A stretch of DNA of 64,000 bases from Gautieria morchelliformis (lineage: Eukaryota; Basidiomycota; Agaricomycetes; Gomphales; Gomphaceae): the NCBI GenBank assembly GCA_015179125.1, contig WHVA01000403.1, positions 43,210 to 107,209 of the forward strand. The letters run 5' to 3'. This document shows positions 1 through 11,214 of the stretch, one piece after another; position 1 is the first letter of the stretch; each line of letters opens with the position of its first letter. A model generated the notes under the pieces. That model was given only the letters and a program-made list of their open reading frames with translations, was not told the origin of the DNA and made no database searches. Position numbers and translations under genes: made by a program.

Positions 1-29
1 TCGAAGGCTAAGGTAACGAAGATGAAGTA

Positions 30-1020
30 TGAGAACTCACCAGTGATGCCTAAGTCCTCTTCTGGTCGAAGATAGAAATCTCCAGGAGAAGGCTCAAGAC
101 GATGATCACAGTGAGGTCAAGTTTGCACAAGATGGACGACGTATGATAATTGAACTGGGGAATGTACAGTGAATGCAAACTACTTATATCGAATGCTCGT
201 AAGGTATCAGCGAATAGGAAAGAGGCCATCGTGAGTTAGGGTTGGATAGGGGTGCGCAGTCATGATACGAAATAGATGGAATAAACATACAATAGAGTGA
301 GGGAGGAGTGCAAACATGAAACAATGGAGAATAAAGGTGGTGAATGCACTCATGTACGAAACCATGTCTTGGGACCTACATCCATGCTACCCTGCACGGA
401 CTCTTCGTCTACTGGGTTGATCCCACACGACCTACAGACTGGACGTCCCGTGAAGGCATCCTGGCCATATGAACACCCCAAGGGGTTGGATTGAGAAGCT
501 GATGGGACCAGTGATAAGCCATCATACTGGATAGGGGACGTCGATCCTGTTTGATGGCATGCCTGCTGGCGAATGATGCGAGCAGCGAATAGTCATTTGG
601 TGAATGCGACAAAGGGCAAACGGAGAGGACATAGGGGAGGAGTGGTTGAAGTGAGGGGCGAAGCCGAGCAAAAGCGGAGGAGGTGTGGCGAAAGGGGAAA
701 CGGGGATAACTAGGTGAAGGAAATACATGAGTCGTGACAATCCGATCATAGGAACAACATCGAAAGAGGGTTGAGTGGAGGAGGTGATAGGAACAGTGAT
801 GAACCACCAAGTCGGTCCAAAGACGTCGATCGTGCTTTGATGGCGTGGCTATGGTGAGTGGCGCAAACAGCGAAGATTGGTCGCTGAACAGGGCAAGGGC
901 GATCGGAGCGAACATGGAGGTGGAGTGAGGAATGGGAGGACAGAGTATGCAAGTATGGGAAATAAATGTGTCATGACACAAAGGTGCTCGGTGAATGCAT
1001 CAAACAATAAAGGAGGTAGA
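30..1020. repeat. Degenerate long-period tandem repeat, non-coding
   Basis: No ORF here looks like a protein on either strand. Two stretches about 287 bp apart align loosely: the segment starting near 505 (a block ending in a GACGTCGATC core and then TTTGATGGC) and the segment starting near 795 with the same core and tail. Shorter words such as GGTGAATGCA recur at about 340, 600, 990 and 1250. This suggests old tandem copies, possibly a decayed satellite. The alignment was made by eye and is weak outside the core, so the boundaries are uncertain. Confidence 0.35.
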
Positions 1021-1263
1021 GGGATATGTGGTCAACAGATGAGGATGCAAATGGGTTTGTTGGTGGACAAAAGGTTGTATCAGCAGCAGGCAAATCCCCC
1101 TCAGTGGGTCATAGTGTGAATAGGCATCAACCATATAAACATCAGTGTGGACCCAAAGATGATGGATGGGGGTAGCGATATATTATGGGATTGGTTGAGG
1201 GTGACAGGTGTCAGGAGTGATGGTGAATCATGTGAAGGGCAACAGTGCTTGGTGAATGCATCA

Positions 1264-1384
1264 AAAAGGAAGGATTATTTACCATTTCCCATTGTTCCAA
1301 GTTATTATCGGATTTGCTCTTTCACTATTTCTTAATGGGGGCTATGGTAAACAAACAGTGACTTGCATGCAGTGTTGTATATTG
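1264..1384. mobile_element. Decayed arm of the foldback MITE found at 5603-5996
   Basis: This stretch matches the right arm of the foldback element at about 5880-5990 over its whole length. Shared blocks include CTTTCACTATTT, CTATGGTAAACAAACAG and GACTTGCA, in the same order and spacing. Only one arm is visible, so this is a truncated copy or one whose left arm has decayed. It shows that the element near 5.6 kb belongs to a repeat family. Confidence 0.6.
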
Positions 1385-1514
1385 TAAGTTCCATAATCCC
1401 ACGGCAAGCGCCAACTCATAAGGCTTGCACACGTTGTGCACTCAGGTAACTCTTTTGAGTTCCTGTAAGGCCTATGAGGCATTATGCGCAGAGGTAACAA
1501 TTCTCACGTCCTGT

Positions 1515-1575
1515 CATTTCCAGTTCCAATCCAACATTGAGCCTGGAATCCAGGTGCAATGTTGGATTGGAAATG
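1515..1575. repeat. Imperfect inverted repeat (hairpin)
   Basis: CCAATCCAACATTG at 1526-1539 faces its reverse complement in CAATGTTGGATTGG at 1557-1570. CATTTCC and GGAAATG extend the stem after a small internal loop. It lies in a non-coding stretch and its role is unknown. Confidence 0.6.
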
Positions 1576-1599
1576 TGTGTCTTAGACTTCGAAAGACGA

Positions 1600-3150
1600 G
1601 TAGATCAGTGACACCCCCAATGCCACCCAACGTGCAGGTCCCAATCGCGCGTGCGGATCAAACATCCCACTGGATGTTTTTCACGAAATTTTCGCATGGT
1701 TAAGGCCAGCTGCAGATCCCGGCACTGATAGAGACTTCTACAACACGACTGGCACCCGTTTGCAGATACTTTGCTCACTACGCCACCCATGAAATGTGGT
1801 GCCACCTAAAATTTTATGGCGGCGACTATCAAAAGTCCGGGATGCCACATCAGGGAAATCGCGCAGAAACTACCACCTATTGTAGTGATATTATAATATA
1901 TGAAATAGCAATCAGAGCTAAAACATCATCCCAGAGCATGATAACAACAGGATACCCAACGGTAATGCGGCGGCCATGGGGTATTGCGATGATAGCACTT
2001 GTCCGTAGGATAGCCATCGGGACCCATGGGCCGCTGCGATGGTCTGTACCGACCATGATTATCACCAGTGGTATTTAATAATGAAGAAATGACCACCAAG
2101 ACGGGCAATGGAAGATATATATCAATAAAGTAAGTAGTGACTGTTACAATACACTACAGTATAGACACATGGACCCTCCAGACCTACTTCAAGGCTTCCA
2201 ATTGCGCCCATACACAGTGTCACTTTTCAGCTCAAAATATCCATGTGCATTGGGAAATGTTGCTCTAATGAAGTGTCAGTCAATTCCCAGCACACGCAAT
2301 GGTTCACATACTCTTTCGACCATCTCAACCAGGCTTCGCGTCGCTGGACCACTCGCTCATGGCATAACAGGTCCAGTGGTAGCATGCGATTCTCGACCCC
2401 ATATGAGTTCACTCATATGGGGAGGACAATCGCATGATACCACTGCAACCTGAAGTTGCGGAGGTAGTGGTGGATTGCATGGTTGGCGAGTGTGAACCGG
2501 CCCTCCTTTGAGGAGGATGGCGCATAGATGAGCTGTGCTTTGATCGGGAGCTTGATGATGAGGGCATGGTGGTTGTAATGAGGGGGTTCAGGTATAGAGA
2601 AAGAGACATGTCCCATGTCCGACGCGGTCTTATAGGTCCTGACGCAAAGTGTCACGTGATACAGTAGTTTGAACTTGTGCCGGTCACGGCAGGAGGCGTT
2701 AATTTCCACGCAGGTCTCTCATCTCCAGGAGGACTACCTGGTGTACATGTATTAGTAGTAATATATGGGATGACTGAAAAAGCGCTAGCAACTGAGGTCT
2801 CGAGATGTTTGGAAGTCGGGCGTGCCCCGGAATTGCAACAGTGATCATATATGAGCATAGTGAGGCCAGAAATATACCCCTTAATCACGAGATATAAAGA
2901 TGTCACACAGCTTGCCATTACCTAGTGCTATGAGACTAGAAGGCAATCTATTAGCATCGATCACCACAGTGCGTATTCCTGGGTCCGGTATGGCCATTGT
3001 CACCACGTGTGACAATGTCACACCGGCGCCGCGCGGTTTGCCTGATGCACAAAGGCTTGGTGTAGGGGAGTCAAGACACAGCTCCAGCCAGTGGAAACGC
3101 CGCGCACCCACGTTAGGGAGTGTGAATTACGAGCTTGGGTACAGTTGATC
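1600..3150. other. Gene-poor stretch with a foldback structure
   Basis: Apart from the long inverted repeat at 2301-2498 I see no feature here that I can support. Open frames on both strands overlap and resemble no family, although the minus-strand frame around 2413-2709 has a composition reminiscent of decayed F-box/LRR coding sequence. Confidence 0.4.
2301..2498. repeat. Long foldback inverted repeat with a tight 4-nt loop
   Basis: The core arms are 2368-2407 and 2412-2452, about 40 bp each, separated by TTCA, with only a handful of mismatches; the innermost 11 bp (CCCCATATGAG against CTCATATGGGG) pair perfectly. Weaker pairing continues outwards to GGTTCAC at 2301 and GTGAACC near 2498. 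It could be an inverted duplication of a piece of decayed coding sequence, or a foldback transposon. A transcript through it would form a long hairpin. Confidence 0.65.
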
Positions 3151-3201
3151 AGCTTTGATTATGTTGCAGCCAATCTCATCATTGTCTTGGTGGCACTGTA
3201 G

Positions 3202-3955
3202 GTGGGGCGTCGCAAGGTCACAACGCAGATCATCCCCATGCTGTGGCGGCTCGACAACCTGGCAGTACTCACATTGGATGGTGTACCCATGACTCGTGCG
3301 GTGCTGCAATCTATCGAGAGACTCAAAACATTGGAACAGTTGACCATCTTCCACATTGTTGTGGATGAGGGTAGGTCGCGAGGTGCGCAGACACGTGAAC
3401 CCGTGTTTGAGCTGCAGGAAACACCCTTTCCCGCTTTACGGCGACTCGCGCTTCGCTTTCTGGACTATAGGATGGATAGCGTGCTTCAGGACGCATTGCA
3501 TATCCTTGCCGGTGCACCATCACTGCGCACCATGATTGTTAAAGAATGCCGCTGGCTCCATCGGTTGCTTCCTCTTATCAGCTCACAGCTTGTCTCACTC
3601 TGCGGTGACTTCACATTCGTATCCCTGGAGGCCTTTCTCCGATTCATAAAAGGACATGCTACTCTCATCAAAAAAACATACAGTAAGGTTCTGGAGAGTC
3701 TCCAGAACCTTACTGTATGTTTTTTTTTGATGTAGTAGCTCAACGCTCCTATCTAGGCATTGATCTTGATCCGGCTGACTTGCCCGATCTCCGCTCATTT
3801 GGTGGTCCATTCGCCCTCGCCTCCAAGGTCATTGGCATCAAAAGCTGAGATATGCCTCCGCCTATGGGTTACAAGCCTCTCCAGAGTTCAGGATCATCCT
3901 GTACCATATGCCAGGAGGGCCTGCTGAAGTTGTAAAAAAGGTCCTCCATCAAGGG
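3202..3955 (+). pseudogene. F-box/LRR-like protein fragment, interrupted by a palindrome
   Basis: The plus-strand frame from 3202 encodes leucine-spaced strand-and-helix segments (LDNLAVLTLDGVPM, LKTLEQLTIFHIVV, FPALRRLALRFLDY, APSLRTMIV), as in the LRR region of agaricomycete F-box-like proteins. No F-box was seen upstream. The reading breaks at the perfect palindrome 3666-3731 and resumes in another frame at 3729 (motif LDPADLPDLRSFGG). It resumes again at about 3846 with YHMPGGPAEVV, ending at a possible splice donor near 3954. Two frame changes and the inserted palindrome make it a probable pseudogene. Family assignment rests on general pattern, not on a diagnostic motif. Confidence 0.45.
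3666..3731. repeat. Near-perfect 66-bp palindrome
   Basis: The left arm 3666-3697 (CATC, seven A, then CATACAGTAAGGTTCTGGAGA) is the exact reverse complement of the right arm 3699-3731, except that the right arm has nine T instead of seven. A single G at 3698 separates them. It lies inside LRR-like coding sequence and changes the frame. It may be a tiny foldback insertion, or the inverted duplication of a 33-bp piece made during replication. Confidence 0.85.
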
Positions 3956-4392
3956 TAAGAAGATAACAGGTTCGGAATCCCATAGCTGGAGATCTGAGCT
4001 TTGCAACCATCAAGACGCGTCCGTGATGTAAGTGAAGCGATCATGTCACAAATCGGTTCATGTTTTCTGAACCCTTGTATAGGTCGAAGTAGAATAATAG
4101 TCCGGGGTAGATTCAATGTCTAGCAGCGACCTTCAGTCGCTGTCTTAAATACATAGAAGCCGGTACTAATTATAAGTCGTTCCTTTGTCTATTCTACCTT
4201 GTTCTCTTTTTCCCTTGTTCCTCCTACCCGTTCTTCCTTCGTCTATATACGCGAGTGTGACGCGTCAGCGCACCGAAGTGCCGCCCGGGATCTCCAGATC
4301 CCAACACCTTGTTCACCTGCAACTTGAGGTACCAGTGCATCTTACATACAGCTGTCAATACGTCGTTTAAATGAGCCAGCCTTTCACAGCAC

Positions 4393-4818
4393 GTGAATGG
4401 AAACGACCTTTTACATAAACGAACCTGGAACGTTGGACGAGCACTCTTCCATTTCAAGTCTTTGAAGACCCTCGTGCTACGAAGTAGTGATGAAGCTTAT
4501 GTTGCATGCTGGTTCTCACCGGCAGAGCGGCCCGATTTTGTGCACGATAGTTTTCAGTGCTGTCCAACGCTGAAGAAGCTCGTATTTGGCCTGCTAATGG
4601 TGTGGCACCTGCCTACGCTCCCGAAGAGAGCTTGGGAGTGTCATTGTGAGCTGGAACTGCTCTCACTGAGGACGATTCGTACGGAGTTGCAGAGGCTGGA
4701 CACGGGACGACGGGTGTGTGACTGGCAAGGCAGCCTCGCCCGTCTGTTGCGCAAGGGACCATCCGGACTATCTGAACTGGAAATTGGGAGAATCGTCAAG
4801 CCTGGGCCTGATCCGTGA
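4393..4818 (+). pseudogene. C-terminal part of an LRR-like protein, possibly the same locus
   Basis: This 141-codon frame has leucine-spaced segments (FHFKSLKTLVL, CPTLKKLVFGLLM, ELELLSLRTIRTELQRL, LSELEIG) that fit the tail of an F-box/LRR-type fungal protein. It follows the interrupted frame at 3202-3955 on the same strand, so both may come from one gene. The roughly 440 bp between them carry a pyrimidine-rich stretch near 4180-4250 and no clear exon. Start and splice sites are not resolved. Confidence 0.35.
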
Positions 4819-5602
4819 CGGTTGTTCTTGCCATTGATTCAAATAATTTAGCGTGCATGGAGAGTCAGCACCGTCTCGTTTGCGTGTGCACTTTTTCTTG
4901 ATGTCGTACTTGAGCAATTGATGCATGTTTTTCAAGGGCTGCGAGTCTGATTAATTTCAGGCAATTATTGGCCAAAGTTTTCTCAGCCCGCTAGTAAACT
5001 GGCGGGTTTTGCGTGTGTGGGACTGCACTTGAGTGATGAGGATAATCATTCGCGGGGTAGTCAAGCTTCAAGCGTCGGCCCCAACCACGCAAATGCAGCA
5101 CCAAGCTGATCATTGGGTGAGTATCGAGTACTTAGAGCCCCAGCCACGCTTGCAGTACCTCAACCTTGGAAGCTACCTGTAGTAACCACCACGGCGAACG
5201 ACAACCTTGCATTCAGACTCTTGCTGCTGGCTGAGGGACATTTCGCGTCTAGGGTGGACTGTGCGCGGGGGCCAGGCGATGCTCATCGGAGACTCCAGCG
5301 AAGGCAGAGGACAGGGCAGGAGCCAGAAGCAAGAAAGCAGGGACCAACGGTTAGGGCAGAGGGGTCACCAGTTGCGCGCGAGAGAGAAGAGAGACGGCAC
5401 AGCCTAGCGGGAGCGCACAGCCGCGGCCGGCGCCGAGCACTACAGCTGCCGATGGCACCATCTCAGGCACACTGACACAGCTGCATAACCCGAGGTGAGC
5501 CCCGCGCCTAGCTGTGTGCCAGAGACTGCACATGATCGAGAGGGCACGCTGGGCCAGATATCGCCATCAATGCAGAGCAGGCCCCAGGAGATGCCGATGT
5601 AG
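4819..5602. other. No recognisable gene
   Basis: The frame at 5113-5475 is rich in Arg, Gln, Gly and Glu, overlaps equally long frames in other phases, and resembles no family. I see no RNA gene, repeat or transposon here. Confidence 0.4.
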
Positions 5603-5996
5603 ATCCCGACTAACACTAGCTGCAAGTCACAACCTATGGCAACAAATAGTGAAAAAAGAGGAAATCTTGTAATAATTTGAAACTATGGCAAATGGTGAAG
5701 AATACTTTTTCTTTGTGTTTACAATTTAAAACATCAAGAAAATATGAATAAAGGCAAATAATAATTTCTTGCATCTTATGCAGTGAATAGGATTTATTTT
5801 GTCACAGTTTATTTCTTATAAATGTTCACCTGTGTTTATTCAGATTTTCTTGATGGTTTAAATTGTAAACAAAAAGAAAGTATTTTTCATCATTTGCCAT
5901 AGTTTCAAATTATTACAAGATTTCTTCTCTTTTCACTATTTGTTGACATAGGTTATGGTAAACAAACAGGGACTTGCACCTAGTGTAATACAGATC
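5603..5996. mobile_element. Foldback MITE with terminal inverted repeats of over 100 bp
   Basis: The AT-rich sequence at about 5631-5750 is the reverse complement of 5835-5954, with few differences. The pairing includes AACAAATAGTGAAAA, ATCTTGTAATAATTTGAAAC, TATGGCAAATG, GTTTACAATTTAAA and CATCAAGAAAAT. The stem extends outwards as ACACTAGCTGCAAGTC at 5613-5628 against GACTTGCACCTAGTGT at 5971-5986, with a small gap. The middle is about 80 bp and has no ORF. No target-site duplication is obvious, so the ends and superfamily are open. A related arm sits at 1264-1384. Confidence 0.8.
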
Positions 5997-7878
5997 GAGC
6001 TGTAAACCCAGAAGCGGCCACATCGTGCATTGAGCCACCGCGAGCAAGCGGTGGGGCCGCACTGTTACTTTGCACAGGCATATCCATAATTTATACAAGG
6101 ATGCAAAGCACAGAATGTTTATTTTTGCAGCAATGCAGACGGACTCTCTTACTCACACGTCCCTTATGATGCTGGCAGTCCGACTCAGTATATATGTCGG
6201 AAAACTCTTTATTTCAATATCAGGCAATATATGGACCATGAGGCCGCCAGATTGTAAGAGTACATATTCAGGACTGATAATGGGAAGGTAGTTGATCAGT
6301 TGTTATATGGTTTCCAAAGCCTGATGTTGTGACTGATGCTTGGTGAGTTGAGATACTGACCGGTAAGATTATAATGTTCCTATAAGCTTCAATGATCCAA
6401 GTCAGGCCAATATCAGGCCCGATATGGTCTGACATAGATTGTACTAAACTGATCTGCCTTAAGTCGGCCATATTGAAGTTTCAGCCGACCTGAAGGACAT
6501 CAACTGTAAGGCAACTTTCACATATCTCTCTCTCGCTCTTATGCCAGAAATATTCTATTATGATTACAACACTTGGAAGGTCTAATACAGGCTATGATAT
6601 AATACATGTTACATTTTTAACTTTTTACACCTGTGGGACTCGAGAGTTGAATGCACGTGCATACAGTAAGTAACAATAAAATCAGACACAGTGGAAAACT
6701 AATTATACCTCTAAGCTATGCATCACATTTTACAGGGCAAACAGTTGAACCCATATTACTGCAAGCCAGTAATAATGCTAGAACATGGGTGCCTTAGCTA
6801 ACGCAAACCACTGTAAGACAATGTATGTCCACTTTTCAATGGCGAATACCCATATTATGAAGGGTATAATGCAGAAGTTATGCTACTTAATGGCTGCTAG
6901 AAAGACTGCTTTGTAGCCCCATTACGGCGCTGGGGCCGGGGGGTGTGGAGAGGAACGCATGCAGTGGATGGCAAAGCGTATGGTTGGAAGTATTGGGTAG
7001 CACGAACTGGGTGTACGGGTACTTATGCAATGTTTGAAGCACAGTTACCTTACATAACTGCGTCACCCGTACACTGCGTACATACGGCCGTATTCATACG
7101 GCGTCATACGGGGGTCATTCCCGCCGTCACCGTCATACGGTCAGATATGCTCCAGTGAGCGACGGTGCGGGTACGGTGCCGAGCCCTAATTATGACGCTT
7201 AATCAGGACCCATTGGGATGGTGACAGCCGGATCAGGCTAGCAAGCCTGCAGATCAGGTAATTCGGATTTTTCCGACATATGTTGTCTACGGTAGAAGAT
7301 CATTCCTGAGGAAGACCCCACTACGCGCTGAATGCAGATAGACGTACAGACTGTTTTGCTGTCAGGCATGCAATGGGCTCAACAGGTCGTCGCGAACACA
7401 GCCGCTTCAATGTTCATTCACGTCACTCCTCATCCAGCCGCCGTGTCCATCCTCACATAGTCCGTTGCTGCATTCACGTCCCCATCACCGTGCCCCTCTT
7501 TGGCGCTCCAGCGTTAAGCCCGACCCTCGCTACAGACATACTGGACGCATGTACAGGACTCACCCTCCACTTGTGCGCGTCGGACTCGGTCTTGGTTACT
7601 GAGAGATGGAGAGTACTAGTACCCGGCACTGTGGAAACAACGCTCTAGCGAGCAACTGAGATGTACCCACGAAGTCGTGTTCGAATTCCCACATGGAAAT
7701 AGCTACACGGTGGGCTAGCCGTCTTCAATATCATGATTGAGACCTGAGATCCGACATATTTATCTGTTGCGTCTGTAGCTCAGCTCAAGCCAATTGAGTG
7801 CTTTTTTTATATAATTCTTCGATTCCAGAGTTTTTAAAGCACACATTATTCTTCCCTAGGAGCCATCCATTCTAGGAA
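5997..7878. other. Intergenic, no gene recognised
   Basis: Short frames on both strands have no family character. A short cluster of CATACGG words lies at 7081-7140. No transposon end, tRNA or other RNA gene was seen. Confidence 0.4.
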
Positions 7879-9653
7879 ATGTCGGCTGCCGGTTCAGCTG
7901 CTGAGGCAGCCGCTTTAGTCACGGCTCTGTCTGATATCCGAATGGTAAACATGGCTGCAGGTTCATGACTCGTTGGTTGCCTCTGTCCTACATGCATTGG
8001 TTTATTCATCTTCTCGACAGCTGGCGCTACAGCTTGGGTTTGTTATGACATCTTTCTCACGTTCGGTCAAGAGGTTCGTCTCATATACTCGATAACTTCG
8101 CTGCAGACCATCATAATGGGGCCAGTAACAGGTAGCTTATATATGGAAGTATGTATTTTCTTGCGAATGAATTTCCAGCTGACCTCGAAGATCGGCGTAA
8201 AGAGGCCGATGGTCTACGGCCAAGCTTTTTTACTTGATTTCAAGATACTACAGCCTTACTCACCTTATGTGCGCAAATATCCCTTCTCGTTCATTTAATT
8301 TTCACATCTCAGTCGGTCTTCTTTTAGCGTTACCCTGTCCGGTCCGTGTTCGCCATTCTGTTTATTGACTCTCTTGCTGAATTAGACACAGTGGTCACAA
8401 AGCCACAACATTCCACTCATGTCCGTGCATCTCCTAATTTCGTCTCCCAGCAGTCTGACTTTAGGACTGTAGTTGTGCATTCACTTTTAGCAAGTCCTAT
8501 CCAAGCTCCTAATGTGCCAGTCCAACAGCTGTAGAGGATGGCAATGGTTTTCAGCATATAGTGGCCCAATTATCTCAACCGCCGCGGTACATGTGTTGCT
8601 CATTATGCGATTGTATGCGATATACGGACGCGACAATCGAAGTAAGGACCCGGCCTCATTTGGTTACTTACTTGATGACTGATTATAATTCAGTGCTTTT
8701 CTTTTTGTGCTTGTTGTACTTCAGTTGAGTTATCAGCTGAAATATACATTCTAATTAACATAATGTTCTTCACAGTAAACATCTCAGTGAGCATACTGGC
8801 TATTGCCATGCAGTTATTGATTCCCGTTACAACTCAGACAGCTATATCCGTGTCCACGGTGGTTCTTCGAGGCATCCAAACCATTCCGCAATCTGCTGCG
8901 CTCCCCATTCCTGGGTGCTTGGCGAATGGTGATCCACGTTCCAATCTCCTTTTGGTGGCATGGATACCCAAAATTGTGATAGATCGTAAGACACAGCATC
9001 TCGTGGCCTCGCGTGTACTTGATCACCATGTTTTCTTAGTCATATTCTTCATTCTGACGCTAGTCAAGTTCATCCAAGTTGTGCGCTGCCTCAGCGGTAC
9101 CGCCCTCTCTACTATCCTTCGTGAGGGAAACAAACTCGCCCCACTTTTAACATTATTCGTTAAAGATGGTGCAGTCTGGTTTGTGGTGTAAGTCTCCCTA
9201 CTTTGTTGTATACATTCATTATCTACAACTGTCTGTCTGGGGCGATTTTCAGGGTCTGCGGTAAGAGAATCATATACATCTCACTGGATACTATTCTTCT
9301 GATCGATCTTTTTCCAGCCTCGGATATCCAGGCTGCCTATTTCATTATTGCCAAGGCAACTGATCCACTACAGGATATGGGTGTGGCGTAGGCAATAAAC
9401 GTTATTTATGAATTCATATCCTAAAAATCTTCTGTTTGTCAGGTGGCTCGTCGCAACTGTGGCTATCGCCTCTTCACGTCTAGTTCTTCGTCTTCGTGGA
9501 ACCACAACTGGAGTGGGTGGAGTGGGTTTGACAAGCTTAGAACATCTTGAGCTGAGTGATGTGTTCAAGCCCAGCACGGCCCTCGCAGATGCAACCGTCC
9601 CATTTCAGACCGTCCCAGCAAGTGGAGAGCTACCGGCCACCAAGCCTCTCTAG
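7879..9653 (+). CDS. DUF6533-family multi-pass membrane protein
   Basis: These fungal proteins are predicted seven-helix membrane proteins of unknown function, common in Agaricomycetes. The first exon (7879-7960) starts MSAAGSAAEAAALV and splices in phase at 8021 to give CYDIFLTFGQEVRLIY, the DUF6533 signature. Later exons give VLLIMRLYAIYGRDNR (to 8641) and a hydrophobic stretch from 8776 with PIPGC and FFILTLVKFIQVVR, then APLLTLFVKDGAVWFVV to 9187. After introns 9188-9252 and 9388-9442 the tail reads WLVATVAIASSRLVLRLRG, the usual last helix, and stops at 9653. Every junction I could check from 8641 onwards keeps phase. The exons between about 8096 and 8555 were not resolved. It looks intact and has no operon-like partner. 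Confidence 0.75.
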
Positions 9654-10262
9654 CTGTGGCACTGAACCTGTGCATCTATTATGTGGCATCTGCAATCATG
9701 TTATATATATCGCTCTTATTTAATGCAGAGATTATGGTGTATGCTAAATAATTGGGACAGTAATCGCCATTGACTCTCCCAAGTGAGAACATTAATCCTT
9801 GGCGGGGCGTCATTGTTCAGCGACCGCAAAAGATGTACTGCTCGCTGGTAATAATATCCCTACAGCTGGCCTCACAAGACTCAAAATTGAGGGTGTAAAT
9901 GAGAACCACCGCGATCATGGCGCCATTATAATAGTAGCAATACGTCAGGAAGAGTTAATATATATATATATATATAATTTGCAAGTTTCACCAGTGGGTG
10001 TTCATGCAGAGTCAATGAAAACAATTACAGTTCACAAGAAATGCCATCTTGTGTGTTACAAGTCTTCCAACAGTTGTTGCCTATGCACTTGGGAGTCATA
10101 AGGTTCATAGATAGATGTGAGGAGAATATAGCTTTCAAGCCACGATGAAAGGCTGAAGTGAGTCCAAGAACATCGGTTGTATGCACTAGCACCACACGCA
10201 GTGACAACAACAACACACCAACTGATAACAACTTCCAGTCAAGGGTAACAAACATATCATGA
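9654..10262. other. Intergenic, with a TA microsatellite
   Basis: About ten TA units lie at 9957-9976. No convincing ORF was seen. The left border of the unusual segment that follows must lie in or just after this stretch, but I could not find terminal repeats marking it. Confidence 0.45.
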
Positions 10263-11214
10263 CTTCAGTGGCTCACAAAATCGAAGGAATTAACGAAGCT
10301 AAAGTTAAAATTTGCCTTGGACTTCCCAGTGTCACTCGAAGATGATTTGAGTGCCGATGCGAAGAAAATGCTGAACAAACAGCTTTGCTTTGTGGACGGT
10401 TTGGAGCGACTTGCTGAAGGAAAATCATTGGACGGTAATGGCAAAGGATTGTTGGAAGACAATCTTAAACCATACAACGTACATTTGTGGATAATGTCGC
10501 TGGAGTCGCCAAACAGTCCAAGTAAAGAGTTGCGTATTCAAGCAGTTACACCCGCATTGTGGAAGGCGTATCGTCAGCAATCAAAGAACTCGTATCTGTA
10601 TAAGGAGAAGGCGAAGAATGGTGCGTTTTTGTGGTGTAAAGATGAAGGAAGTTATTTATTTAACGGATTGTAGTTGTAAAGGAATCGTATTTTGGACGAA
10701 TGAGTCAGGTTGTTTATCACCCGTACGGGAGCGGAATCGTGACCAATAATTGGTTGGTAAATGACGATATCGACGCTGTCGATCTGTACGGAAAGCCGGT
10801 TAATCCTTTGGAAATTCGCAATGTTTTCACTCCCGGATCATGGGTCGTGGCTCAAGTGACGCCAACGTTGTGAGAAAAGAAGCGATTATCGTGTTGATTG
10901 AGACGTTCTAATACTTAACTAGGTGGGATATAACGACACAAGACGGAGGAATTCCTCGTCGTACAAAAACGTATCAGCTCGTGATTAATCGAGTTCAATT
11001 GGCGTTAAAGTCCACGGACGACATGGAAAGAGATCATCCAGAGGGGTCATCATCGTCTGTTTTGAAGCACGGACGTGATGACGATGTTCAGCGTGAAGAA
11101 TCACCGCCATTGGCACCAGCACCCAAGCGTACTTTGTTGGGAGCGGGGACGTTCACATCTTCCGCCGTTCCCGGAACGAAAATGCCGACGTTTAAGAAGA
11201 AAGTTAGTAAATAA
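10263..11214 (+). pseudogene. Possible OB-fold ssDNA-binding-like protein beside the helicase/peptidase gene
   Basis: The first part (10263-10673) has no ATG in frame and encodes a charged domain with LKPYNVHLWIMSLESPN and QAVTPALWKAYRQQ. A second stretch from about 10695 reads GRMSQVVYHPYGSG, then FTPGSWVVAQVTP. After a break it continues TKTYQLVINRVQLAL, followed by an acidic/basic tail with HPEGSSSSV and a Lys-rich end at 11214. The hydrophobic strand, GSWVV and later YQLVINRVQ pattern recalls OB-fold single-strand binding proteins, but this is inference. Codon use is more AT-rich than in neighbouring host genes. Two changes of frame are either short introns or decay. It converges with the helicase/peptidase gene on the other strand, about 1.5 kb away. 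Confidence 0.4.

Noticed and set aside
409-981. 190-codon minus ORF
   Set aside because: It lies in the degenerate tandem repeat and has Ser/His/Pro-rich sequence without domain character.
5113-5475. 120-codon ORF
   Set aside because: Arg/Gln/Glu-rich, overlapped by other open frames, with no domain or intron support.
7081-7140. Cluster of CATACGG words
   Set aside because: Too short and irregular to call a tandem repeat or a regulatory array.
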